Assembly: GCA_022843165.1 (NCBI GenBank)
Contig: JALHOD010000012.1
Coordinates: forward strand, 37,267-101,266
Direction of reading: 5' to 3'
DNA from: Pseudorhodoplanes sp.
GTDB taxonomy: Bacteria > Pseudomonadota > Alphaproteobacteria > Rhizobiales > Xanthobacteraceae
DNA length: 64,000 bases
A program made the translations under genes and the position numbers. Shown here piece after piece: positions 38,771-46,050 of the stretch (positions within the stretch are counted from its first letter, which is position 1; the number at the start of each line of letters is the position of its first letter). The notes beneath the pieces are model-generated. The model was not told the DNA's origin. It ran no database searches and saw only the letters and a program-made list of their open reading frames with translations.

Positions 38771-39244
38771 ATGCCAGCATCTCTCCAGGAGGGCGCCAAG
38801 GCCCCGGCATTCACCCTGCCGCGGGACGGCGGGGGCAAGGTCGCGCTGGCGGACTTCAGAGGCCGCAAGCTCGTCCTCTATTTCTATCCCAAGGCCGACA
38901 CCCCCGGCTGCACCAGGGAGGCGATGGACTTTTCCGGCCTGACCATGGCCTTCAAAAAGGCCGGGACCGACATTCTGGGGGTCTCGGCCGACCCGGTCAA
39001 AAAGCTGGACGCCTTCCGGGACAAACACGACCTGGCGGTCCCGCTGGCCTCCGACGAGACCAAGGCGATGCTGCAGGCCTACGGAGTCTGGGTGGAGAAG
39101 TCGATGTATGGCCGGAAATATATGGGCGTCGCGCGCACGACCGTCCTGATCGGCCCGGACGGGACGGTTGCCAGAATTTGGCCGAAGGTGTCGGTGCCGG
39201 GCCATGCCGAAGAGGTTCTCGAAGCCGCGAAGGCGCTCAAATAA
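38771..39244 (+). CDS. bcp: Bcp/PrxQ-type peroxiredoxin lacking the resolving cysteine
   Basis: Encodes 157 aa from the ATG at 38771 (GGAAGG upstream). The thioredoxin-fold peroxiredoxin core is clear: KLVLYFYPKADTPGCT places the peroxidatic cysteine at C47. In most Bcp proteins a second cysteine follows five residues later; here that position is M52 (TREAMDF). C47 is the only cysteine in the protein. It should therefore work as a 1-Cys enzyme reduced by an external thiol. It is divergent from the YhdP-like gene and 92 bp before the M23 peptidase gene. Confidence 0.92.
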   Translation: MPASLQEGAKAPAFTLPRDGGGKVALADFRGRKLVLYFYPKADTPGCTREAMDFSGLTMAFKKAGTDILGVSADPVKKLDAFRDKHDLAVPLASDETKAMLQAYGVWVEKSMYGRKYMGVARTTVLIGPDGTVARIWPKVSVPGHAEEVLEAAKALK

Positions 39245-39336
39245 GCCCTAACACTCAATCATTTGCGGAAAATTAACCATGGGCGGCTCAAATCGTCGCG
39301 TTCAGTCCGGCCCGTCGGGTCCGGCAGGGAGCGTCG

Positions 39337-40731
39337 ATGTCCTACCGGTCCACCCCGCACGATCCGCGCCGCGACGCGCACCGTTCCGCAGAGGGCTGGG
39401 CCTACGAATATCCCGGCGCCCAGGCTCACCCCGCGGCCCATCCGAAACAGGCGCAGCAGCATCCCCACCCGGCCAGCCAGGCGTCGGGCCCCCGCCGGGG
39501 CCGCAAGATGGCCGACTACACCTTGGTCCATGCCGGCAAGCAGGTCCGCCTCGGCCCGGTGGCCTTCTGGGTCGTGGTCGGCACGCTGGTCATCATGGCC
39601 GGCTGGTCGGTGCTGACCGGCACCTATTTCGCCTTCCATGACGATGTGCTGAAACGGCTGATCGCTCGACAGGCCGAGATGCAATACGGCTACGAGGACC
39701 GCATCGCCGAATTGCGCTCGCAGATCGACCGCATCACCAGCCGGCAATTGCTCGACCAGGAACAGTTCGAGCAGAAGCTCGAGCAGATCGCGCGCAAACA
39801 GGCCACCCTCGAATCGCGCGCCTCGGCGCTCTCGGCGATGCCCGACACCACGCCGACCGGCTCGATCCGCCAGCCCGCGCGCGGCACCGCAGACCCTACC
39901 CGCGCGCCGCCGCTCAAGCCCTCGCCGATCAGCGACACCATCATCTTCCGCGCCCCACCGGACCGCGAAGCGCGGCTGGAATCCCGTCAGCTTCCCGTCA
40001 TGAATGCCCGCGCCGCCGCCCGCACCCGCGGCGGAGTCGAAGGCATGCTGGCACGGATGCAGGAGGCGCTCGACCGCGTCGAGCACAAGCAGGCAGCCGC
40101 GCTCAATGTGCTGGAAGACACCTACGACTCGCGCACCCGGCGCATTCGCGGCGTGCTCGCCGATCTCGGCATTGATCTCGGCAAGGCGCCCCCGGCTCCC
40201 GCGACCGGCGGTCCCTTCGTGCCGGCGAATGCCCCGTCGGCCGGCTTCGAACGCCAGCTCTACCGCATCAATCTGGCGCGCGCGCATGTCGAGCGGCTCA
40301 ACCGCACGCTGACTTCCGTGCCGCTGCGCAAACCGGTGGACGGCGATGTCGATTTTTCGTCCGGCTTCGGCATGCGCGTCGATCCGTTTCTGAAAGCCCC
40401 GGCCATGCATACCGGCCTCGACATGCGCGGCGAGACCGGCGATCCGGTGCGCGCGACCGCGACCGGGACCGTGACGATGGCGGGGACCAATGGCGGCTAC
40501 GGCAAAATGGTCGAGATCGATCACGGCAACGGCCTGAGCACCCGCTACGCGCATCTGTCGGCGATCGACGTCAAGGTCGGGCAATCCGTCCGCATCGGGC
40601 AGATTATCGGCCGCATCGGTTCGACCGGCCGCTCCACCGGCCCGCACCTGCACTATGAGACGCGGGTGGATGGCGACCCTGTCGATCCGCAGAAATACCT
40701 GCGCGCCGGCGTCCGGCTCGGCGGACTTTGA
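39337..40731 (+). CDS. M23 (LytM-type) peptidoglycan endopeptidase
   Basis: Encodes 464 aa. The N-terminal ~60 residues are polar and histidine/proline-rich. One membrane segment (~73-95, GPVAFWVVVGTLVIMAGWSV) is followed by a coiled-coil (~105-165) and a linker. The C-terminal M23 domain has the zinc site HTGLDMRG and HLHYE, with SSGFGMRVDPF and STGRSTGPH. Catalytic residues look intact, so it may cut peptide crosslinks rather than only activate amidases, as degenerate LytM proteins do. An amidase (58681) and PBP1A (56029) lie later in the window. Confidence 0.9.
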   Translation: MSYRSTPHDPRRDAHRSAEGWAYEYPGAQAHPAAHPKQAQQHPHPASQASGPRRGRKMADYTLVHAGKQVRLGPVAFWVVVGTLVIMAGWSVLTGTYFAFHDDVLKRLIARQAEMQYGYEDRIAELRSQIDRITSRQLLDQEQFEQKLEQIARKQATLESRASALSAMPDTTPTGSIRQPARGTADPTRAPPLKPSPISDTIIFRAPPDREARLESRQLPVMNARAAARTRGGVEGMLARMQEALDRVEHKQAAALNVLEDTYDSRTRRIRGVLADLGIDLGKAPPAPATGGPFVPANAPSAGFERQLYRINLARAHVERLNRTLTSVPLRKPVDGDVDFSSGFGMRVDPFLKAPAMHTGLDMRGETGDPVRATATGTVTMAGTNGGYGKMVEIDHGNGLSTRYAHLSAIDVKVGQSVRIGQIIGRIGSTGRSTGPHLHYETRVDGDPVDPQKYLRAGVRLGGL

Positions 40732-40754
40732 TCGCCGGCCCGATACTCACCTGG

Positions 40755-41048
40755 TCATTTTGACTTCTCGATCCTGATCACCGTGAATTGGCCGTTGATC
40801 TTGTCGGCCTCGAACTTGATTTTGTCGCCGGGCTTGACGGCTTTCAGCATCGCCGGATCCTGCGCGCGGAAGACCATGGTGTGACCTTCGTCCATGTCGA
40901 ATTTCTTGATCGGTCCATGCTTGATAGTGATCTTCTGGGCCGACGCATCGATCTTGGTCACCTGACCGTCGATCGTCTGAGCGACGGCAGGCGCCATCGC
41001 AAGAGCCAGTCCACCCACCAGCGTTGCAGTCATCAAAATCCGTTTCAT
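40755..41048 (-). CDS. CusF-like periplasmic copper-binding protein
   Basis: Encodes 97 aa from the ATG at 41048 (AGGAGACA upstream). A signal peptide (LMTATLVGGLALAMAPAVAQ) precedes a CusF/DUF-type beta-barrel domain (VTKIDASAQKITIKHGPIKKF, then DEGHTMVFRAQDP). In CusF copper is held by His, two Met and a nearby Trp. Here H and M residues are present but the tryptophan position is not, so metal binding may differ. It is the last gene of the copper operon. Confidence 0.85.
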   Translation of the reverse strand: MKRILMTATLVGGLALAMAPAVAQTIDGQVTKIDASAQKITIKHGPIKKFDMDEGHTMVFRAQDPAMLKAVKPGDKIKFEADKINGQFTVIRIEKSK

Positions 41049-41074
41049 GCCTTGTCTCCTGTCCTGATTGTATT

Positions 41075-41545
41075 TCACTTGACGATAACGGTGCCGATCA
41101 TGCCCGCCTCGCGATGGCCGGGAATGAGACAGCCATATTCGAACGTCCCGGCCTTGGTGAACCGCCAGACGATCTCGCTCGTCTTTTTCGGGGCCAGTCG
41201 CTTTGAATTTGGATCGTCGTGTTCCATCTCCGGATTTTTCTTCATCTCCTCGGCATGCTTGATGTTCTCTTTCGTGGTCGCCAGCACGAATTCATGATCG
41301 AGGTCGCCATTGTTGCGCAGAACAAACCTGATCTGCTCACCGCGTTTCACCTCGATGCGCTCGGGGACGAACAGCATCTTGCCGTCGCCTTCCCGCATCA
41401 CGACCTGCACAACCCGCGCGGGCCGTTTCGGATTGCCCGGCTCGCCGGCCGAGAACGCGGCATGACCATGACCCACATCGGCGAAGACCGGCGCCGCAAT
41501 CAACGCACTTGCCGAAACGAGGCCGGCTGCAAGAATCAGACGCAT
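41075..41545 (-). CDS. Periplasmic cupredoxin
   Basis: Encodes 156 aa with a signal peptide (LILAAGLVSASALIAAPVFA) and a histidine-rich start to the mature chain (DVGHGHAAFSAG). The cupredoxin type 1 copper ligands are visible: DHEFVL supplies one histidine, and YGCLIPGHREAGM supplies Cys, His and Met. It likely carries or buffers copper for the multicopper oxidase gene located 14 bp upstream. It could equally be an electron carrier. Confidence 0.88.
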   Translation of the reverse strand: MRLILAAGLVSASALIAAPVFADVGHGHAAFSAGEPGNPKRPARVVQVVMREGDGKMLFVPERIEVKRGEQIRFVLRNNGDLDHEFVLATTKENIKHAEEMKKNPEMEHDDPNSKRLAPKKTSEIVWRFTKAGTFEYGCLIPGHREAGMIGTVIVK

Positions 41546-41559
41546 ATGTGTCTCCTGTG

Positions 41560-42957
41560 TCAGTGATGGCCTTTGTGGCCGCCCTTGCCGTTGGCACCGG
41601 GCTTGACCACATTGAGTTCGATTTGCGGTTTGCGCGTCTCGGAACTTCCGGTCTGGCGCGGCGGTGGACCGGCCGCACTCGCAACTTCATAGGCGACGGT
41701 CCCGGGCGGATGCCTGAACCAGCCGGGATCCTTGTAATCGTCCCGCGCAAGTCCCTCGCGCACCTTCACCACGGTGAACATTCCGCCCATTTCCATCGGG
41801 CCGTACTGGCCGAAGCCGGTCATCATCGGCAAGGTGTTGTCGGGCATGGCCATTTCCATCTCGCCCATCTCGGCCATGCCGGCCGAACCCATCGCCATAT
41901 AGTCGGGTTCGAGCTTCCGGATGACGCGGGTGAGGTCGCGCTGCGGCGCCCCGATGAAGTTGCGCACGTTGTGACCCATCGCATTCATGGTGTGATGCGA
42001 CTTGTGACAATGCAGCGCCCAATCGCCCTCCTCGGTCGCATCGAACTCATAGGCACGCATGGCGCCGACCGGAATGTCGATGGTAACCTCCGGCCAGCGC
42101 GCTTCCGGCCGCACCCAGCCGCCATCCGTGCAGGTCACTTCGAAATGATAGCCGTGCATGTGGATCGGGTGATTGGTCATGGTGAGATTTCCGACCCGCA
42201 CCCGCACCCGGTCGTTCTTGCGGGCGACCAGATGATCGATACCGGGAAAGACCCGCGTATTGAAGGCCCAGAGATTGAAATCGGTCATCTCGGTGACCTT
42301 CGGCATATAGGCGCCGGGTTCGATCAGATACGATGAGAGCAGAAAAACAAAGTCGCGATCCACGCGCATGAATTTCGGATCGCGCGGATGGATGACGAAG
42401 AATCCCATCATCCCCATCGCCATCTGCACCATCTCATCGGCATGCGGGTGGTACATGAATGTGCCGCTCTTCTTCAGCACGAATTCGTAGGCGAAAGTCT
42501 GACCCGGCTTGATGTGCGGCTGCGTGAGGCCGCCGACGCCGTCCATCCCGTTCGGCAGCAGCATGCCGTGCCAGTGAATGGTGGTGTGTTCCGGAAGCTT
42601 GTTGGTGACGAAGATGCGGACCTTGTCGCCCTCCACTGCCTCGATGGTCGGCCCCGGCGACTGGCCGTTGTAACCCCACAGATGCGCCTTCATGCCAGGC
42701 GCCATTTCACGCACCACCGGTTCCGCGACCAGATGGTATTCCTTCCAATCGCCGTTCATGCGCCAGGGCAAGGTCCATCCGTTCAGCGTCGCGACCGGCT
42801 GATAGTCCGGACCACTCGAGGGAACGAGCGGCGGTTGCATGGCGCTGCTCTCGTTTGTCGGCGCCTCCGGAATGCCGGCCGCCTGCAGGCGCCCGCTGAT
42901 CGCGCTGGCGCCCGCGAGCAGGGCGGCCGATCCAAGTAATCCTCTGCGAGAAATCAT
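41560..42957 (-). CDS. Multicopper oxidase (CopA/CueO-like), Tat-exported
   Basis: Encodes 465 aa. It opens with a twin-arginine signal (MISRRGLLGSAALLAGASA), fitting export as a folded copper enzyme. All four copper-ligand motifs are present: HWHGMLLP, MYHPHADEM, HPIHMHGYHF and ALHCHKSHHTMNAMGH, the last giving the type 1 copper His-Cys-His set. A methionine-rich stretch (MAMGSAGMAEMGEMEMAMPD) may bind extra Cu(I). The family oxidises Cu(I) to less toxic Cu(II) in the periplasm. It is 14 bp from the TolC-like gene. Confidence 0.93.
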   Translation of the reverse strand: MISRRGLLGSAALLAGASAISGRLQAAGIPEAPTNESSAMQPPLVPSSGPDYQPVATLNGWTLPWRMNGDWKEYHLVAEPVVREMAPGMKAHLWGYNGQSPGPTIEAVEGDKVRIFVTNKLPEHTTIHWHGMLLPNGMDGVGGLTQPHIKPGQTFAYEFVLKKSGTFMYHPHADEMVQMAMGMMGFFVIHPRDPKFMRVDRDFVFLLSSYLIEPGAYMPKVTEMTDFNLWAFNTRVFPGIDHLVARKNDRVRVRVGNLTMTNHPIHMHGYHFEVTCTDGGWVRPEARWPEVTIDIPVGAMRAYEFDATEEGDWALHCHKSHHTMNAMGHNVRNFIGAPQRDLTRVIRKLEPDYMAMGSAGMAEMGEMEMAMPDNTLPMMTGFGQYGPMEMGGMFTVVKVREGLARDDYKDPGWFRHPPGTVAYEVASAAGPPPRQTGSSETRKPQIELNVVKPGANGKGGHKGHH

Positions 42958-42971
42958 GATGATGTCCTTGT

Positions 42972-44438
42972 CTAGTGGCCACCGGCTTCGCCGCCTTGGG
43001 CGGCGGCAACGACGCTTGATGTTTCGCCTGCCCCCGCGCCTCCGCCGCCAACGACCGCAACACCGAGATCGACCGAGGCGAGCCAGAAGTCGCGCTGCGC
43101 CTCGATCGCCTGATTGGTCGCGGCAATGCGCTGCCGCGCTTCCGTCAGCAGCGCGAATACGTCGATCTGCATGGCGTTGTAGCGGAGCAGCGTTTCGTCG
43201 GAGATGATCTTGCGCAGCGGCAGCACCTCGCTGCGGTAATGGCGCGCGATGTCGTAGGTCGAGCGATAGCTCCGGTAAGCCTCGCGCGCCTCCGAGCGTA
43301 CATTGATCGCCTTCTCCGTCAGCCGATTGAAGGCCTGCATGTAGGTCTCCGCCGCCATGCGCACGCGCGCCTCACCGAGATCGAAGATCGGAATCTGGAA
43401 TTCGACTTCATATCCGCGGGTATCCAGATTCTCGCCGGTGCCGCGCTCCTTCTGCGTTTTCCGGATGCCCGACAGGTCCAGCAAATTCACGAAACGCGAG
43501 GCCTGGCTGAGGTCATAAGTCTTCGCCAGAGCCTGGAGTTCGATGCGTGCGATCTGGAGATCGACGCGGCGGGTCACTGCGGCCGCCTCGATATCCGGCA
43601 ACGTCTGCGCCTTGCGTGGCAGGACCGGAAGCGACCCGGGCAATCTGAAATCGAGGTCCCCGCCCCACAAGCCAAGCGCGCGCACCAGTCTTTCGCGCTC
43701 GCGCGCCGCCCGCTGCCGGGTCATCGCCAGTTGCGCCGTGATATCGGCATAGAAGACCTGCTCGCGCGCCTGATCGAGCTTGTTCATGGCTCCGGTCTCG
43801 CCCAGACGTCTGGCAAGTTGCGCCGCCGTCTCGGCCGCCGATTTCGCCTGATCGAGAAAGCCGGCCAGTTCGCGGGCGGCGACGGCGCGGTAATAGCTGC
43901 GCCGCGCGTCGGCCGCGATCCGCAGGGTTTCCTCGGCGGCGCGGAGCTGCGCCTGATGAAAACGGTCGGCGGCGACCGAGGCGCGCGCCGGCAGGGTGAG
44001 AAGCGACAAAATGTTGGCGACGATGCGCCGTTCGATCTCGATTTCGAACGGATTGGTCAGGCGCTCCACCTTGATCGTCGGCGCCGGCGGCAGGCTCGCC
44101 TGGATCATTTCGGCTTCGGCGAAGCCGAGAGCGTTGTAGGCGGCCTGCAGACCGCGATTGTTGAGCAGGGCGACTTGCACGGCAGCTTCCGCGGTCAGCG
44201 GCTTGCGCAGCAAGGCGTCGACATGCGCCCGCGCCGCATCCGCCTCGTCAGCGGTGCGGATGGCAACAACGTCCTTGCGGAGTTCTTCCCCCGCAATGCC
44301 GGCCACGAGATCCATCCCGCCATTGGGCGAGAAGGTCTTGCAGCCGGACAAGAGCAGGCCGATCAGGACAACACCCATGGTCGCTGTACGCCGGCAGGTG
44401 CTGAAGGACTCCGTTTGGTTCCTTTGCATCATGGCCAT
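42972..44438 (-). CDS. TolC-family outer-membrane efflux lipoprotein
   Basis: Encodes 488 aa from the ATG at 44438, which overlaps the small lipoprotein stop as TGATG; the open frame upstream is not coding. A lipobox (IGLLLSGCK, C33) marks acylation. The long helical body with OEP-type repeats (LNNRGLQAAYNALGFAEAEM, YEVEFQIPIFDLGEARV, RYNAMQIDVFALLTEARQR) matches TolC/CusC channel proteins. No RND pump or membrane-fusion gene is nearby, so its inner-membrane partner is unknown. The C-terminal ~30 residues are glycine-rich. Confidence 0.86.
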   Translation of the reverse strand: MAMMQRNQTESFSTCRRTATMGVVLIGLLLSGCKTFSPNGGMDLVAGIAGEELRKDVVAIRTADEADAARAHVDALLRKPLTAEAAVQVALLNNRGLQAAYNALGFAEAEMIQASLPPAPTIKVERLTNPFEIEIERRIVANILSLLTLPARASVAADRFHQAQLRAAEETLRIAADARRSYYRAVAARELAGFLDQAKSAAETAAQLARRLGETGAMNKLDQAREQVFYADITAQLAMTRQRAARERERLVRALGLWGGDLDFRLPGSLPVLPRKAQTLPDIEAAAVTRRVDLQIARIELQALAKTYDLSQASRFVNLLDLSGIRKTQKERGTGENLDTRGYEVEFQIPIFDLGEARVRMAAETYMQAFNRLTEKAINVRSEAREAYRSYRSTYDIARHYRSEVLPLRKIISDETLLRYNAMQIDVFALLTEARQRIAATNQAIEAQRDFWLASVDLGVAVVGGGGAGAGETSSVVAAAQGGEAGGH

Positions 44439-44650
44439 CACCGCTTCGGCTGCGGGGCGACCCGCTCGTTCTGCTCGCGCCATGACGATGGCTCGACCGG
44501 ACGCTGGCTGACATAGCCGCCGAGCGTGGATTGGTAGCGGATCGCGGGAACCCGGACCGACGGATCGGCCGGATCGGCTGTCGCAACGGGATAGGGGACG
44601 GGCTTGCACGCGGCGGCGAGCAGCGCGAGCGCGAGCGCGATGGCTTTCAT
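44438..44650 (-). CDS. Small lipoprotein of the copper operon
   Basis: Encodes 70 aa from the ATG at 44650. The signal sequence is short and ends in a lipobox (LALLAAACK, C15). The mature part is proline-rich and has no recognised domain (IRYQSTLGGYVSQRPVEPSSW). Its stop overlaps the start of the TolC-like gene, so the two are translationally coupled and may assemble together in the outer membrane. That function is inference from coupling. The 203 bp before it separate it from the His/Cys-rich gene. Confidence 0.68.
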   Translation of the reverse strand: MKAIALALALLAAACKPVPYPVATADPADPSVRVPAIRYQSTLGGYVSQRPVEPSSWREQNERVAPQPKR

Positions 44651-44853
44651 GGCAAATGTCTCGATACGGACTGGCGGACCGCGAACGGACGAGAGTCCGG
44701 GCGGCGGCGGCGTGATCAGTCGAACGGAGCTGCGGAGGATGACCGGTGCCTGCCATCCTGCATCACAGCGCAATTCCGACCACGGGCAGAGAATGTCAGC
44801 CGCCGTTTGCCTCGTTCAGGCCAATGGCGGACAGACTCCTCCCGTGAGGCGTC

Positions 44854-45255
44854 TCAGCGGGGTGGCGGATCAGCGGAGGTGAGCGCGGCCGGCGTCAGCA
44901 AGACCGGCGGCGATGCGGCGTAATCCGCGCGTGGTATCGGATGAACAAAATCGGCGTTTGCAAAAATCAACGCCACCGCCGAACAGGACGCCACGCAGCA
45001 ACTGTGCTGCGGTGACTGCGGGTCCGGGCTTGCGCGGGATTCGCTATGGCAGATGACTTCGGCCGTAAGATGCTTCGCTCCGGCTCCATCATGATGCGAG
45101 CCGGCGTGGTGTTCGGTATTGTCGTGCTGCGGACCCGACATTACGGATGCCACCGCAGACGATACCGCGTGGGCATGACGCGGGGCGTAGCCGTTCGCCA
45201 CCGCCAGAGCGGCGGCCACGGCATAGACCACAACTTTTCGCGCCCGAATCCGCAT
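44854..45255 (-). CDS. Exported His/Cys-rich protein heading the copper operon
   Basis: Encodes 133 aa with a strong ribosome site (AAGGAGCAAT) before the ATG at 45255. A signal peptide is likely (VVVYAVAAALAVANG, cleavage near AHA). The mature chain has a His cluster (DNTEHHAGSHHDGAGAKHL), an isolated ICHSES cysteine and HSCCVASC, a metal-binding-like composition. The pattern recalls DUF2946-type proteins found beside copper genes, but I cannot confirm the family. It may bind or sense copper. Confidence 0.65.
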   Translation of the reverse strand: MRIRARKVVVYAVAAALAVANGYAPRHAHAVSSAVASVMSGPQHDNTEHHAGSHHDGAGAKHLTAEVICHSESRASPDPQSPQHSCCVASCSAVALIFANADFVHPIPRADYAASPPVLLTPAALTSADPPPR

Positions 45256-45320
45256 ATTGCTCCTTACCTAAGGTGACTATAGCGGCAAAATCAAGATAAG
45301 CGAATCACGGTCGCGTGGAT

Positions 45321-46032
45321 TTACCCCAGCGCCCTGTCCTCCCCGCGCAGCACAAGGCCAAGCGCAGCGCCGCCATGGTCTTCGGCCACGAGTTCGGTCA
45401 CGGCACCATGCTGTTCGCGCCGCCAGCGTGCGATGGCGCCGCTGCGCAGATGCAAGTGGAAATCGGGCCGCATCACGTTGACGAAGCCCATAGCAGGCTT
45501 CACCGCCTCGATCGCACCGGTCCAGGATTGCTCAACCCCGCGCGCCGAAACACGATGGTGACGGTTCCGCCGGCCCTGTAAGCCGCAGCCAGCGGGCCTT
45601 CCGCCGGATCGTTTTCGCCGAGTTCCGCTTTCATGCTCTCGGGCTTGGCCGGCGGCGTCTGCGCCTTCCCGGCCCCCAGCGCCGCAAGGCCGGCATCGAA
45701 GGGCGCAAGGCCCTCAAGCCCCCCGCGCTGACGATGGTCTCGCCGTTCTTGCCGATGAACTCGACGCGCGGATAGACCTGATCCTTCATCTTGCCGGTGC
45801 GGTCGACAACAACGCGCCCGATGCAGGATGGCTCGATGGCGGCCTCGTGCGTCGCGCCGCGGATGCGAACGCGACCGTCCTCAACGGTCACGCTTTCGAC
45901 CATCCCCATGCGCTCGTGCGTGACCCCGCCCCGGCTGGTGGTGAGCATTAACCGCCCCATATGCGGAAGACGCTGGAGGACAGAGGCGGGATCGCTATTC
46001 AGCACTTCGTAGTCGTGATTGGCTGCCGTCAT
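45321..46032 (-). pseudogene. HemS/HmuS-family heme-utilisation gene, two frameshifts
   Basis: Three reading-frame pieces join into one HemS/ChuX-like protein. Piece one (from ATG 46032) includes LPHMGRLMLTTSRGGVTHERMG and GRVVVDRTGKMKDQVYPRVEF. The frame breaks at a run of six C (45719-45724) and continues as LEGLAPFDAGLAALGAG. It breaks again at four C (45536-45539) and continues as WTGAIEAVKPAMGFVNVMRPDFHLHLRSG, the HemS C-terminal domain, to TAA at 45321. Restoring one G at each run (minus strand) would rebuild a frame of about 240 codons, short of the ~345 aa of typical HemS. Both lesions are in homopolymers, so sequencing error is possible. It is 18 bp after the heme receptor gene. Confidence 0.8.
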
Positions 46033-46050
46033 TGATGAGTCATTCCGGAT

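Noticed and set aside
45315..45581. Plus-strand 88-codon frame opposite the HemS-like remnant
   Set aside because: The minus strand in the same place gives HemS C-terminal homology, so this is its shadow.
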